Assembly (NCBI RefSeq): GCF_014803405.1
Contig: NZ_JACYFG010000061.1
Span: forward strand, 186,001 to 250,000
DNA length: 64,000 nucleotides
From: Pelagicoccus enzymogenes
GTDB lineage: Bacteria > Verrucomicrobiota > Verrucomicrobiia > Opitutales > Opitutaceae
Reading direction: 5' to 3'
In this document: positions 56,281 to 64,000 of the stretch, one piece after another
Numbering within the stretch: position 1 is the stretch's first letter
Layout of the letters: each line of letters begins with the position of its first letter
Notes under the pieces: generated by a model
The model's database searches: none
What the model was told of the DNA's origin: nothing
What the model saw: the letters and a program-made list of their open reading frames with translations, nothing else
Made by a program: the position numbers and the translations under genes

Positions 56281-56912
56281 TTCGAGCCTCCTTTCGCGCG
56301 CTCGACGAGAACTTCGAGGCCTGCACGTGTTACGATGATTGTCTTGAACTGGCAGAGGTCAGTCACGCTTACGAGCGGAGCCTCTTCTAGGTCGACACCG
56401 GCCAAGTTGCGCAGAGCGAGAACAGCTGTCTCGCTGAGTTCCTTGTCGATGACGAGAACCTTGCCGCTAGGAGCGATGCCGCGTACGAGGGCTTCGCCGA
56501 CCTTAGTCTTGGCAGGTGCGATGTCGAGGGCGTCAACAACTACGATAGACTCGTCGTTGATACGGTCGAACAATGCGCGACCGAATGCGAGGGTCTTAAC
56601 CTTCTTGTTGATCTTCTTCGAGTAGTCGCGTGGACGAGGGCCGAACACGACGCCACCGCCAACCCAGATCGGGGAGCGATTGGAACCGGCGCGAGCGCGG
56701 CCAGTACCCTTTTGGCGCCATGGCTTCTTGCCACCGCCGCGAACTTCGCCGCGAGTCTTCGAATTGGCGCTGCCTTGGCGAGCATTGGCCGCCTGAGCTA
56801 CGACTACTTCCTTAACAGCCTGTACGCCCTTGTCACCTTCGAAGACGGGGAGTCCGTCTACTTCAGTTTCGCCGTTGGCGCTGCCGTCGTTCTTGAAAAG
56901 CTTAAGTTTCAT
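56277..56912 (-). CDS. rplD: 50S ribosomal protein L4
   Basis: A 211-residue protein with the extended tunnel loop ([40 protein letters not shown]) and the globular part [21 protein letters not shown]4 regulates its own S10-type operon in Escherichia coli; whether it does so here is unknown. Length is normal. Confidence 0.97.
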   Translation of the reverse strand: MKLKLFKNDGSANGETEVDGLPVFEGDKGVQAVKEVVVAQAANARQGSANSKTRGEVRGGGKKPWRQKGTGRARAGSNRSPIWVGGGVVFGPRPRDYSKKINKKVKTLAFGRALFDRINDESIVVVDALDIAPAKTKVGEALVRGIAPSGKVLVIDKELSETAVLALRNLAGVDLEEAPLVSVTDLCQFKTIIVTRAGLEVLVERAKGGSK

Positions 56913-56929
56913 GGTCGATCAGTCCTTTC

Positions 56930-57568
56930 CTAGTTCTTGGCCTTGATCGAGGAACGGATCATCACGGTGTCGCCATTCGCGCCCGGGATGCCACCCTTAA
57001 CCAGGATTAGGTTCTTCTCGGCGTCGATGCTGACGATCTCGAGATTTTGAATTGTGCGCTGCTTGGCGCCCATGTGACCTGGCATCTTCTGGTTCTTGAA
57101 GACGTGTCCTGGCCATTGGCACAGACCGATCGAACCGATGCGGCGGTGGAACATGGAACCGTGGGAAGCAGGACCACCCTTGGTATTGAAACGCTTCATT
57201 ACACCAGCGAATCCCTTACCCTTGGTCTTGCCGATGATGTCGACCTTCTTGCCGACCTCGAACTTAGACACGTCGAGCACGTCGCCAGGAGCAGCGTCGA
57301 TAGCCTCAGGGCTACGCACTTCCTTAATCACGCGTGGAGCGTGAGCGACGCCAGCCTTCTTTGCGTGGCCGAGAGCAGCCTTGCTGGCGTTCTTGTCCTT
57401 CTTGGAGTCGAAACCGATCTGGATCGCATTGTATCCGTCGGACTCAACCGTCTTTACTTGCAGCACTGGGCAAGGACCTGCCTGCAGTACGGTGACAGGA
57501 ACAACTTCGTTGTCGCTGCCATAAACCTGGGTCATTCCCAGCTTTTTGCCTAATAGCGTATAGTTCAT
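56930..57568 (-). CDS. rplC: 50S ribosomal protein L3
   Basis: A 212-residue protein: LLGKKLGMTQVYGSDNEVVP, the signature VDIIGKTKGKGFAGVMKRFN and MPGHMGAKQRTIQNLEIVSI. The methylated Gln region (GQWP-like CQWPGHVFKNQ) is present. It is 101 bases after rpsJ, one of the larger gaps in the cluster, which holds a 6-bp hairpin but no gene. Confidence 0.97.
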   Translation of the reverse strand: MNYTLLGKKLGMTQVYGSDNEVVPVTVLQAGPCPVLQVKTVESDGYNAIQIGFDSKKDKNASKAALGHAKKAGVAHAPRVIKEVRSPEAIDAAPGDVLDVSKFEVGKKVDIIGKTKGKGFAGVMKRFNTKGGPASHGSMFHRRIGSIGLCQWPGHVFKNQKMPGHMGAKQRTIQNLEIVSIDAEKNLILVKGGIPGANGDTVMIRSSIKAKN

Positions 57569-57669
57569 AGTTCTAAGAGGTAGGTGAAGGCGGATGCCTT
57601 CGTTTTTATTAGACCCACATTAGCGAACGGCGGAATTGCCGATCGAAAGTCTGTATTGTTGGTATCTGC

Positions 57670-57978
57670 TTATACGTTGATGCTGATATCCACGCCGGAA
57701 GGCAGGTTCAGCTTCTTGAGCTCATCGACGGTTTGAGCAGTTGGCTCGATGATGTCGAGCAAACGCTTGTGCGTACGGATCTCGAACTGCTCCATGGACT
57801 TCTTGTCCACGTGCGGAGAACGGTTAACGGATATCTTCTCGATACGAGTCGGAAGGGGTACAGGCCCGGAAACACGTGCTCCGGAACGCTTAGCTGTATC
57901 CACGATTTCTGACGCGGACTGATCGATTACTCGATAGTCGAAACCTTGAAGTCTGATGCGGATTTTTTGTCCTGTCAT
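57670..57978 (-). CDS. rpsJ: 30S ribosomal protein S10
   Basis: A 102-residue protein of normal length: [40 protein letters not shown] and [21 protein letters not shown]10 (NusE) also acts in transcription antitermination. It follows fusA after only 30 bases, with no tuf gene between them. Confidence 0.97.
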   Translation of the reverse strand: MTGQKIRIRLQGFDYRVIDQSASEIVDTAKRSGARVSGPVPLPTRIEKISVNRSPHVDKKSMEQFEIRTHKRLLDIIEPTAQTVDELKKLNLPSGVDISINV

Positions 57979-58008
57979 GATTGTTCGGTAGAAAAGTTAC
58001 GGTGGCGT

Positions 58009-60150
58009 TTACCAACCTTGATTGAGGATTTCGTCGAGTTGCTTTTGGGCAACCACTTCGTAGTTTGACCACTCCATCGTGTAGCTGGCACGGCCTTTGG
58101 AAAGAGAACGAACGTCGGTCGCGTAACCAAACATGGTCTTAAGCGGAACGCTTGCGTAAATATAGGCAAGATCACCTTTGGTATCCAAATTTTGGATCTG
58201 ACCACGGCGGCGGTTGAGATCTCCGACTACGTCACCTTGGAATTCGTTCGGAGTCACGACTTCGACCTTCATCACCGGCTCAAGTAGAACCGGAGCGGCC
58301 TGCTTCATCGCTTCCTTCAAAGCGAAGATGCCCGCCATCTTGAAAGAGGTCTCGGACGAGTCGACTTCGTGAAAGGATCCATCAACCAAGCGCACCTTGA
58401 TATCGATAACCGGATAGCTCGCCACAACGCCATTAAGGGTCGCTTCGCGGATGCCGTCCATAGTAGGCTTGATATACTCTTTGGGAATCACGCCCCCGAC
58501 AGTTTCGTCGACGATCTCAATCCCCTTCCCTAGCTCCTGAGGCTCGATTTCGATAACAGCGTGGCCGTACTGCCCCTTGCCTCCGGTCTGGCGGATGAAC
58601 TTACCTTCGCCGCGAGCTGGCTTCGTAATGGTTTCGCGATAGGCGATCTGTGGCTCGCCGGAACGAGCGCTTACCTTGAACTCGCGGAACAAGCGGTCGC
58701 GGATGATCTCGAGATGAAGCTCGCCCATTCCAGAGATGATGGTCTGACCGGTTTCGGGATTGGAGCTAACCTTGAAAGTAGGATCTTCCTCAGTGAGTCG
58801 CGCCAAGCCAGCTGCCAATTTGTCCTGGTCAGCAGAAGTCTTCGGCTCGATGGTCATGGAAATGACCGGCTCCGGGAAAACGGGCGGGATGAGCGAGACA
58901 TCGTAGCCCTTCGGAACAAGCGTGTCGCCAGTAGCCACATTCTTGATACCTACTAGAGCGCAGATATCGCCAGAGCGTACCAATTCCAAATCTTCGCGGC
59001 TGTCCGCCTTCATTTGAAGGATACGGCTGACGCGCTCGCCCTTGCCGGTGCGAGCGTTGAAAAGCATATCGCCCTTCTTGATCGTGCCCGAGTAGACGCG
59101 TACGAAAACAAGCTTACCCACATACGGGTCGCTCCAGAGCTTGAACGCGAGTGCGGCGGACTTTCCGGAGTCGTCCGCCTCTATCTCAACCGAGGACTCG
59201 TCGCTGGCGTGAGCCTTGGTAGGCGGCAGATCCAGCGGGCTTGGGAGATAGTTTACGACGGCGTCGAGAACGCTCTGCACGCCCTTGTTCTTGAATGCGG
59301 ATCCAGGGATTACGCCGACGAACTTGAGAGCAATAGTCGCTTTGCGGATTGCGAGGATGAGCTGGCTGGCGGAAATATCTTCTCCGCTCAAATAAGCCTC
59401 TGCGAGCTCATCGTCGAAATCAGCAACCGCTTCGATCAGGGACTCACGCAGGCGAGCGGCTTCGTCCGCGACCTCTGCCGGGATGGCGGTCTCGATGGTG
59501 TTGACGCCCATCGAATCCGACTCGTCGAACAAGAAGGCCTTGTTCTGCACGAGATCCACCAGCCCCTTGAAGTCCTCTTCGGCACCGATGTTGAGGAACA
59601 GCGGGTGAGCGTTCGCCCCCAACTTGTTGCGCATGTCTTCGACGGCAGCCTGAAAGTCGGCTCCAACGCGATCCATCTTGTTGATGAACGCGACGCGCGG
59701 TACGTTGTACTTGTCGGCTTGGCGCCAAACGGTCTCGGACTGAGGCTGAACGCCTGCCACCGCACAGAAAACCGCAACCGCTCCGTCGAGCACGCGAAGC
59801 GAACGCTCCACTTCCGCGGTAAAGTCAACGTGCCCAGGAGTGTCGATGATATTGACCAAATGGTCAATGCCCTCGAAAGGACCAACGCGAGCCTTCCAAT
59901 TGCAAGAGATCGCAGCGGAGGTGATCGTTATACCACGTTCGCGCTCTTGCTCCATGAAGTCCGTGACAGCATTCCCGTCATGGACTTCGCCAACCTTGTG
60001 AACTACGCCTGTATAATAAAGGATGCGTTCAGTCGTCGTCGTCTTCCCTGCGTCAATATGGGCAGCAATGCCGATATTACGCGTCCACTCCATCGGCACC
60101 GGTCTGTCGGCGCCGTTTCGTGGCGAATGAGCTGTGAGGGAAACTGACAT
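58009..60150 (-). CDS. fusA: Translation elongation factor G
   Basis: A 713-residue GTPase that drives ribosomal translocation. ATG 60150 ([13 protein letters not shown]) is chosen over 60201 because the frame between overlaps rpsG and has no homology. G motifs are AHIDAGKTT (30-38), DTPGHVDF (103-110) and NKMD (157-160), with the switch region [20 protein letters not shown]. Domains II-V follow, including [20 protein letters not shown] and [20 protein letters not shown]. It lies between rpsG and rpsJ in the str-type segment; tuf is absent from this place. Confidence 0.97.
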   Translation of the reverse strand: MSVSLTAHSPRNGADRPVPMEWTRNIGIAAHIDAGKTTTTERILYYTGVVHKVGEVHDGNAVTDFMEQERERGITITSAAISCNWKARVGPFEGIDHLVNIIDTPGHVDFTAEVERSLRVLDGAVAVFCAVAGVQPQSETVWRQADKYNVPRVAFINKMDRVGADFQAAVEDMRNKLGANAHPLFLNIGAEEDFKGLVDLVQNKAFLFDESDSMGVNTIETAIPAEVADEAARLRESLIEAVADFDDELAEAYLSGEDISASQLILAIRKATIALKFVGVIPGSAFKNKGVQSVLDAVVNYLPSPLDLPPTKAHASDESSVEIEADDSGKSAALAFKLWSDPYVGKLVFVRVYSGTIKKGDMLFNARTGKGERVSRILQMKADSREDLELVRSGDICALVGIKNVATGDTLVPKGYDVSLIPPVFPEPVISMTIEPKTSADQDKLAAGLARLTEEDPTFKVSSNPETGQTIISGMGELHLEIIRDRLFREFKVSARSGEPQIAYRETITKPARGEGKFIRQTGGKGQYGHAVIEIEPQELGKGIEIVDETVGGVIPKEYIKPTMDGIREATLNGVVASYPVIDIKVRLVDGSFHEVDSSETSFKMAGIFALKEAMKQAAPVLLEPVMKVEVVTPNEFQGDVVGDLNRRRGQIQNLDTKGDLAYIYASVPLKTMFGYATDVRSLSKGRASYTMEWSNYEVVAQKQLDEILNQGW

Positions 60151-60194
60151 TGAGAAAGAACAAAACAGGCAAAGCTGCGGGGGTTGGCGTGAGA

Positions 60195-60668
60195 TTACCA
60201 ACGAAGGTGGGCGAAAGCGCGATTGGACTGCGCCATCTTGTGGGTATCTTCCTTTTTCTTAACCACCGAACCGGTGTTGTTGTAAGCGTCAACGATCTCA
60301 GAAGCGAGTGCTTCCTTCATCGGCAGACCGCGGCGATTCGCAGCAGCAGTCACGATCCAACGAAACGCGAGCGACTCTTGGCGATCGTAGGAAATCTCGA
60401 CTGGCACCTGATAAGTAGCGCCACCAACGCGACGGCTCTTCACCTCGAGGCGCGGACGAGCGTTTTCGAGTGCCCCGAGAAGCAGATCGATGGGATCTCC
60501 CTTGCCGAGCTTTTCAGCAACCTTCTCGAAGGCGGAATAGACGATTCGCTCAGCGACAGTCTTCTTTCCGTCACGCATGACGGTATTGACGAGGCGACCT
60601 ACGAGTACGCTGCCGTAGCGGGCGTCTGGCTTAGCTGGTCTTTTAGTAGCTCTTCTGCGACGTGACAT
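60195..60668 (-). CDS. rpsG: 30S ribosomal protein S7
   Basis: A 157-residue protein: [40 protein letters not shown] and [21 protein letters not shown]7 nucleates the 30S head and represses the str operon in E. coli. No Shine-Dalgarno is visible before its ATG. It follows rpsL after 20 bases. Confidence 0.97.
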   Translation of the reverse strand: MSRRRRATKRPAKPDARYGSVLVGRLVNTVMRDGKKTVAERIVYSAFEKVAEKLGKGDPIDLLLGALENARPRLEVKSRRVGGATYQVPVEISYDRQESLAFRWIVTAAANRRGLPMKEALASEIVDAYNNTGSVVKKKEDTHKMAQSNRAFAHLRW

Positions 60669-60688
60669 GGTCTTTCAAAAATTAGAGA

Positions 60689-61069
<381 letters not shown>

Positions 61070-61147
61070 GGTGTGAAATTTTGAGAAAAGAGCGTGAACG
61101 TATCGTTTGAAGGTGCTTCGGCAAGTATTTTCTCGCCGAAATAGAAC

Positions 61148-61183
61148 AAAAAACAGAACCAGCCCGTTCACCGGCTGAATCTG
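61148..61183 (-). terminator. Terminator-like hairpin in the rpsL leader
   Basis: On the minus strand, an 11-bp stem (arms 61173-61183 and 61154-61164, one T-T mismatch and one wobble) is followed directly by six T. It lies about 80 bases before the rpsL start. No minus-strand gene lies upstream that it could end, so it is a candidate attenuator. Confidence 0.6.
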
Positions 61184-61386
61184 TCCTTTTCCTACACGTT
61201 TGCGTTGGGCGGAATGCCCTTTCGGGGCCTCCTATGTGATGGGAAATTTTGAAGGACGATGGGTTTGGGGCGCCTTCTCATTCGCTTCAAGCACAAAGGT
61301 ATCAAAAGCCCGATAAAACCTGCAGTCCTGCATTTCGCCCGGGCAACTTGCAGCCAGTCTTCGAAATTAACGAAACCGACACAGGT

Positions 61387-61416
61387 ATTATATATTAGAG
61401 GATCGCTTGCGAAGTC
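61387..61416 (-). promoter_or_regulatory. Possible promoter for the ribosomal cluster
   Basis: On the minus strand TATAAT (61387-61392) is a perfect -10 hexamer; the -35 at 18-base spacing is poor (GACTTC). It would give a leader of about 310 bases to rpsL. AT-rich DNA nearby makes chance possible. Confidence 0.35.
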
Positions 61417-61640
61417 CAAAAGAGCAGTCTATCGAATACTGGAGGTCCCCTGCTGCCCCGGCAAGCGACAGGAAGCCAACGACTTCGATTAACTTTGATC
61501 GCAATGCAGCTGATTTAGAAACGATCCATGCGCTTTCCACACGATGGCACAGCGGGTGCTAACAACGGACCAACGGCTTTCGCGACCTCCTGCCGAGCTA
61601 CCGATACCGCGCTGACTAACCCCCAGTTCACTTCCTCTCA

Positions 61641-63080
61641 ATGCAGATAAAATATGATACCGAGTCCTTCTTCGACGAAATGTTCGACGAAAACGGACGG
61701 CCACGCCCACATTACAAGAACTTCGTAGATCGCTTCAGCGAGCTCACCGAGAGCGAGTTCAATCGAAAGCGAGAGGCGGTCAACCTCTCCTTCCTGCAAC
61801 AAGGCATCACCTTCACCGTCTACGGAAACCAGGAAAGCACCGAGAGAATCTTCCCTTTCGACATGATTCCGCGCATCATCGCGGATTCCGAGTGGAAGCA
61901 GATGGCGCGCGGACTCGAGCAACGCATCCAAGCTCTCAACCTCTTCCTAAAGGACGTCTACCACGAGCAAAAGATCGTCAAGGACGGCGTGGTTCCGGCG
62001 GAAATCCTCAACTCCTCCAAGCACTTTCGCAAGGAGATCGTCGGCCTCGACGTTCCGCGGGACATCTATGTACACATCTGCGGAACCGACCTCATCCGCG
62101 ACAACAAAGGCGAGTACCTGGTTCTAGAGGACAACGGCCGCTGCCCGTCCGGCGTATCCTACATGATCGAGAATCGCCAAGCCATGAAACGGGCGTTTCC
62201 CCGCTTCTTCCCGAAGGCTGGCGTACGCTCCGTGCTCGACTATCCAGAAAAGCTCCTCTCCGCCTTGCAGTACATCGCGCCTCAGGGGAAGGCGAATCCC
62301 ACCGTCGCCGTACTTACCCCCGGAGTCTACAATTCCGCTTACTTCGAGCACTGTTTCCTCGCGCGACAAATGGGAGTGGAAATCGTGGAAGGCCGCGACT
62401 TGGTCGTGGAATCCGACGACTGCGTCTACATGCGCACCACCGAAGGGCTCAAGCAAGTCGACGTGCTCTACCGCCGCATCGACGACGACTTCATCGATCC
62501 GGAAGTCTTCCGCAAGGATTCGCTTCTTGGCGTGCCCGGACTCGTGCGCGCCTACAAGAAAGGAAACATCGGACTCGCCAACGCCCTCGGCACCGGCGTC
62601 GCTGACGACAAAGTCATGTACTGCTTCGTGCCGGACATGATCAAGTACTACCTCGGAGAGGACGCTATCCTCAACAACGTTCAGACTTGGCTGCCCTACC
62701 GCAAAGCTGACCTCGACTACGTCCTGGCGAATGCCGACAAGCTCGTCATCAAAGCCGCCAACGAAGCCGGGGGGTACGGCATGCTGATCGGACCTCACGC
62801 CACCAAAGCGGAAGTCGAGGAGTTCAAGGCCAAGGTCAAAGCCGCGCCCCGCGAATTTATCGCCCAAACCCCAATTTCCCTCTCCCGCCATCCGACCTAT
62901 TGCGACGAAGGATTCGGCGGACGTCATATCGACCTGCGCCCCTATATAATTTGCGGCGAAAAAACGCAGATCATTCCCGGAGGCCTCACCCGCGTGGCGC
63001 TCAAGAAAGGCTCGCTGGTCGTCAACTCCTCCCAAGGCGGCGGCAGCAAAGACACTTGGGTCCTCTACTCGGACGAATAA
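61641..63080 (+). CDS. Circularly permuted ATP-grasp type 2 protein (DUF404/DUF407)
   Basis: A 479-residue cytoplasmic protein of the circularly permuted ATP-grasp family. Landmarks are the N-terminal [54 protein letters not shown] (the family's LEDN-x-R-x-PSGVSY), and the C-terminal [37 protein letters not shown] and [13 protein letters not shown]. The family is predicted to ligate amino acids or peptides using ATP. It is followed after 53 bases by an alpha-E protein, the usual partner in this gene set. Confidence 0.92.
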   Translation: MQIKYDTESFFDEMFDENGRPRPHYKNFVDRFSELTESEFNRKREAVNLSFLQQGITFTVYGNQESTERIFPFDMIPRIIADSEWKQMARGLEQRIQALNLFLKDVYHEQKIVKDGVVPAEILNSSKHFRKEIVGLDVPRDIYVHICGTDLIRDNKGEYLVLEDNGRCPSGVSYMIENRQAMKRAFPRFFPKAGVRSVLDYPEKLLSALQYIAPQGKANPTVAVLTPGVYNSAYFEHCFLARQMGVEIVEGRDLVVESDDCVYMRTTEGLKQVDVLYRRIDDDFIDPEVFRKDSLLGVPGLVRAYKKGNIGLANALGTGVADDKVMYCFVPDMIKYYLGEDAILNNVQTWLPYRKADLDYVLANADKLVIKAANEAGGYGMLIGPHATKAEVEEFKAKVKAAPREFIAQTPISLSRHPTYCDEGFGGRHIDLRPYIICGEKTQIIPGGLTRVALKKGSLVVNSSQGGGSKDTWVLYSDE

Positions 63081-63133
63081 GACCCAAGAAGACCGCCAGA
63101 ACCAAAACCCAATAACTCAAAACCCACTTTACC

Positions 63134-64000
63134 ATGCTTTGTCGCGTCGCTGACTCCCTCTTCTGGATGGCTCGCTATATCGAACGGGCAGAAAACACCG
63201 TTCGCCTCGTAGACGTCACCCTGCAAACCCTCCTCGAATCCGAGCACGCGCCCGAAGAGGACCCCTACAAAAGCTGGATCCCCATCCTCTCCAGCTTGGG
63301 CGACCAAGCCCTCTTCGAATCGCTCTACGAGGACAAGTCGAGCACCAACATCACCGAGTTTCTCACCTTCAACACCGAGAACCCCAGCTCCGTCCTGCAG
63401 TGCATTTCGGCCGCCCGGGAGAACGCTCGCATGATTCGCGACCAGATTTCCTCCGAAATGTGGGAGGTCATCAACCGGACCTACCTCTGGATCAAGAAAC
63501 AAGACCCCGCGAAAGTCTGCGACGAAGCGGACTACGCCTTCTTCCAGCACATCAAGGAATTTTCCCAACTCTTCCAAGGCTTGGTCGACACGACCTTCCC
63601 CCACCAAATCGGCTTCGAGTTCGTCAAGATCGGCGCCAACTTGGAGCGGGCTGACAAGACCTGCCGCATCCTCGACGCCAAACGCTACATGCTCCAGGAC
63701 TCGCCAGCCAAGGATGATGCCTTAGACAACGCCCAATGGGCCGCCATCCTGCGCGGCTGCAGCGCCCACGAGGCCTACCGCCGCGTCTATGTCGCCGATA
63801 TCGAAGGCGATACCGTGCGCGACTTCCTGCTTCGCTCCCGAGACTTCCCCCGCTCCGTGCTCTATTGCCTAACCCGCACCCAGCTCGCCCTGCACGCCAT
63901 TTCCAAGTGCCCGATCACCCACTTCTCAAACGAGGCAGAACGTCGCCTCGGCCAACTGATCGCTCGCCTCAACTACGCCAACCCCAACGACCTCAACGGC
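63134..64000 (+). CDS. Alpha-E domain protein (DUF403), 3' truncated by the window end
   Basis: 289 visible residues of an open frame that runs off the window. The start MLCRVADSLFWMARYIERAE and the later LGFEFVKIGANLERADKTC-like segment (GFEFVKIGANLERADKTCRI) and SVLYCLTRTQLALHAIS are characteristic of the mostly alpha-helical 'alpha-E' domain. These proteins accompany circularly permuted ATP-grasp proteins and often transglutaminase-like proteases in conserved operons of unknown pathway. Typical alpha-E proteins are about 310-320 residues, so only a short C-terminal part is missing. Confidence 0.9.
   Translation, partial: MLCRVADSLFWMARYIERAENTVRLVDVTLQTLLESEHAPEEDPYKSWIPILSSLGDQALFESLYEDKSSTNITEFLTFNTENPSSVLQCISAARENARMIRDQISSEMWEVINRTYLWIKKQDPAKVCDEADYAFFQHIKEFSQLFQGLVDTTFPHQIGFEFVKIGANLERADKTCRILDAKRYMLQDSPAKDDALDNAQWAAILRGCSAHEAYRRVYVADIEGDTVRDFLLRSRDFPRSVLYCLTRTQLALHAISKCPITHFSNEAERRLGQLIARLNYANPNDLNG

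Larger units (their letters stand above)
61070..61640. other. Divergent intergenic region upstream of rpsL
   Basis: 571 bases between rpsL (minus) and the ATP-grasp gene (plus). It contains a terminator-like hairpin at 61148-61183, a small hairpin at 61216-61228 (GCCCTTTCGGGGC), a possible minus-strand promoter at 61387-61416 and no convincing gene; short frames on both strands here lack recognisable composition. Confidence 0.6.

Noticed and set aside
57586-57606. 6-bp hairpin followed by T-run on the plus strand between rplC and rpsJ
   Set aside because: No plus-strand gene lies upstream for it to terminate, and the stem is short; probably chance.
59014-60147. 377-codon plus-strand frame
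   Set aside because: It lies entirely antisense to fusA, which has complete GTPase motifs.
61259-61492. 77-codon plus-strand frame upstream of the ATP-grasp gene
   Set aside because: No recognisable composition or ribosome site, and it covers the likely rpsL promoter and leader.

Overview
The window looks like chromosomal DNA of a Verrucomicrobiota bacterium, most likely class Opitutia (a marine Puniceicoccales/Pelagicoccus-like organism is my guess). This rests on recall of families, not on a search. The pointers are large TonB-dependent receptors with an N-terminal LSPFEV segment, a Verrucomicrobia-type tyrosine recombinase, a pdxJ-acpS-nnr-dprA cluster, and a ribosomal cluster without tuf, rpmD and rpmJ. 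Many starts lack a clear Shine-Dalgarno sequence.

Positions 1-10068 form a pectin-degradation locus. On the plus strand there is a 5'-truncated PL1 pectate lyase, a DUF1593 nucleoside-hydrolase-like protein, a GH140-type (DUF4038) enzyme, a GH105 unsaturated galacturonyl hydrolase, a second DUF1593 protein, a LamG-fold protein and an unknown secreted protein. A PL10 pectate lyase faces them on the minus strand. Nearly all carry signal peptides. Positions 10214-18486 hold two long, very similar TonB-dependent receptors (minus strand), each followed by a strong terminator and separated by about 1.07 kb without a recognisable gene. No SusD is present, so uptake of pectin fragments by these receptors is an inference from position.

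Positions 18829-26894 are accessory: a decayed integrase (one frameshift, altered catalytic positions), a single-HKD phospholipase D-like protein, a small membrane protein, an AEC transporter, a vanadium-type haloperoxidase and a 1075-residue FG-GAP/ASPIC-UnbV protein.

Positions 26982-43617 are mostly housekeeping: pdxJ, acpS, nnrDE and dprA; a DUF4914 P-loop protein divergent from an AraC-type regulator; gltA; hisD-hisC-hisB and hisH; a LolA-like secreted protein; guaA; and a small membrane-anchored zinc ribbon.

Positions 43710-61069 are the fused str-S10-spc-alpha ribosomal cluster on the minus strand, from rpsL to rplQ, with fusA, secY and rpoA. Several of its proteins carry unusual low-complexity tails: Gly/Pro/Arg-rich on S5 and acidic on S11, L17 and S17. 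A 571-base leader upstream of rpsL contains a terminator-like hairpin. Positions 61641-64000 start a divergent circularly permuted ATP-grasp plus alpha-E domain pair, cut by the window end.

The parts most worth following up are the paired DUF1593 proteins around GH140/GH105 enzymes, the unknown protein at 7822-8679, the DUF4914 P-loop protein, and the ribosomal tails and rpsL leader. I found no CRISPR array, rRNA or tRNA gene.
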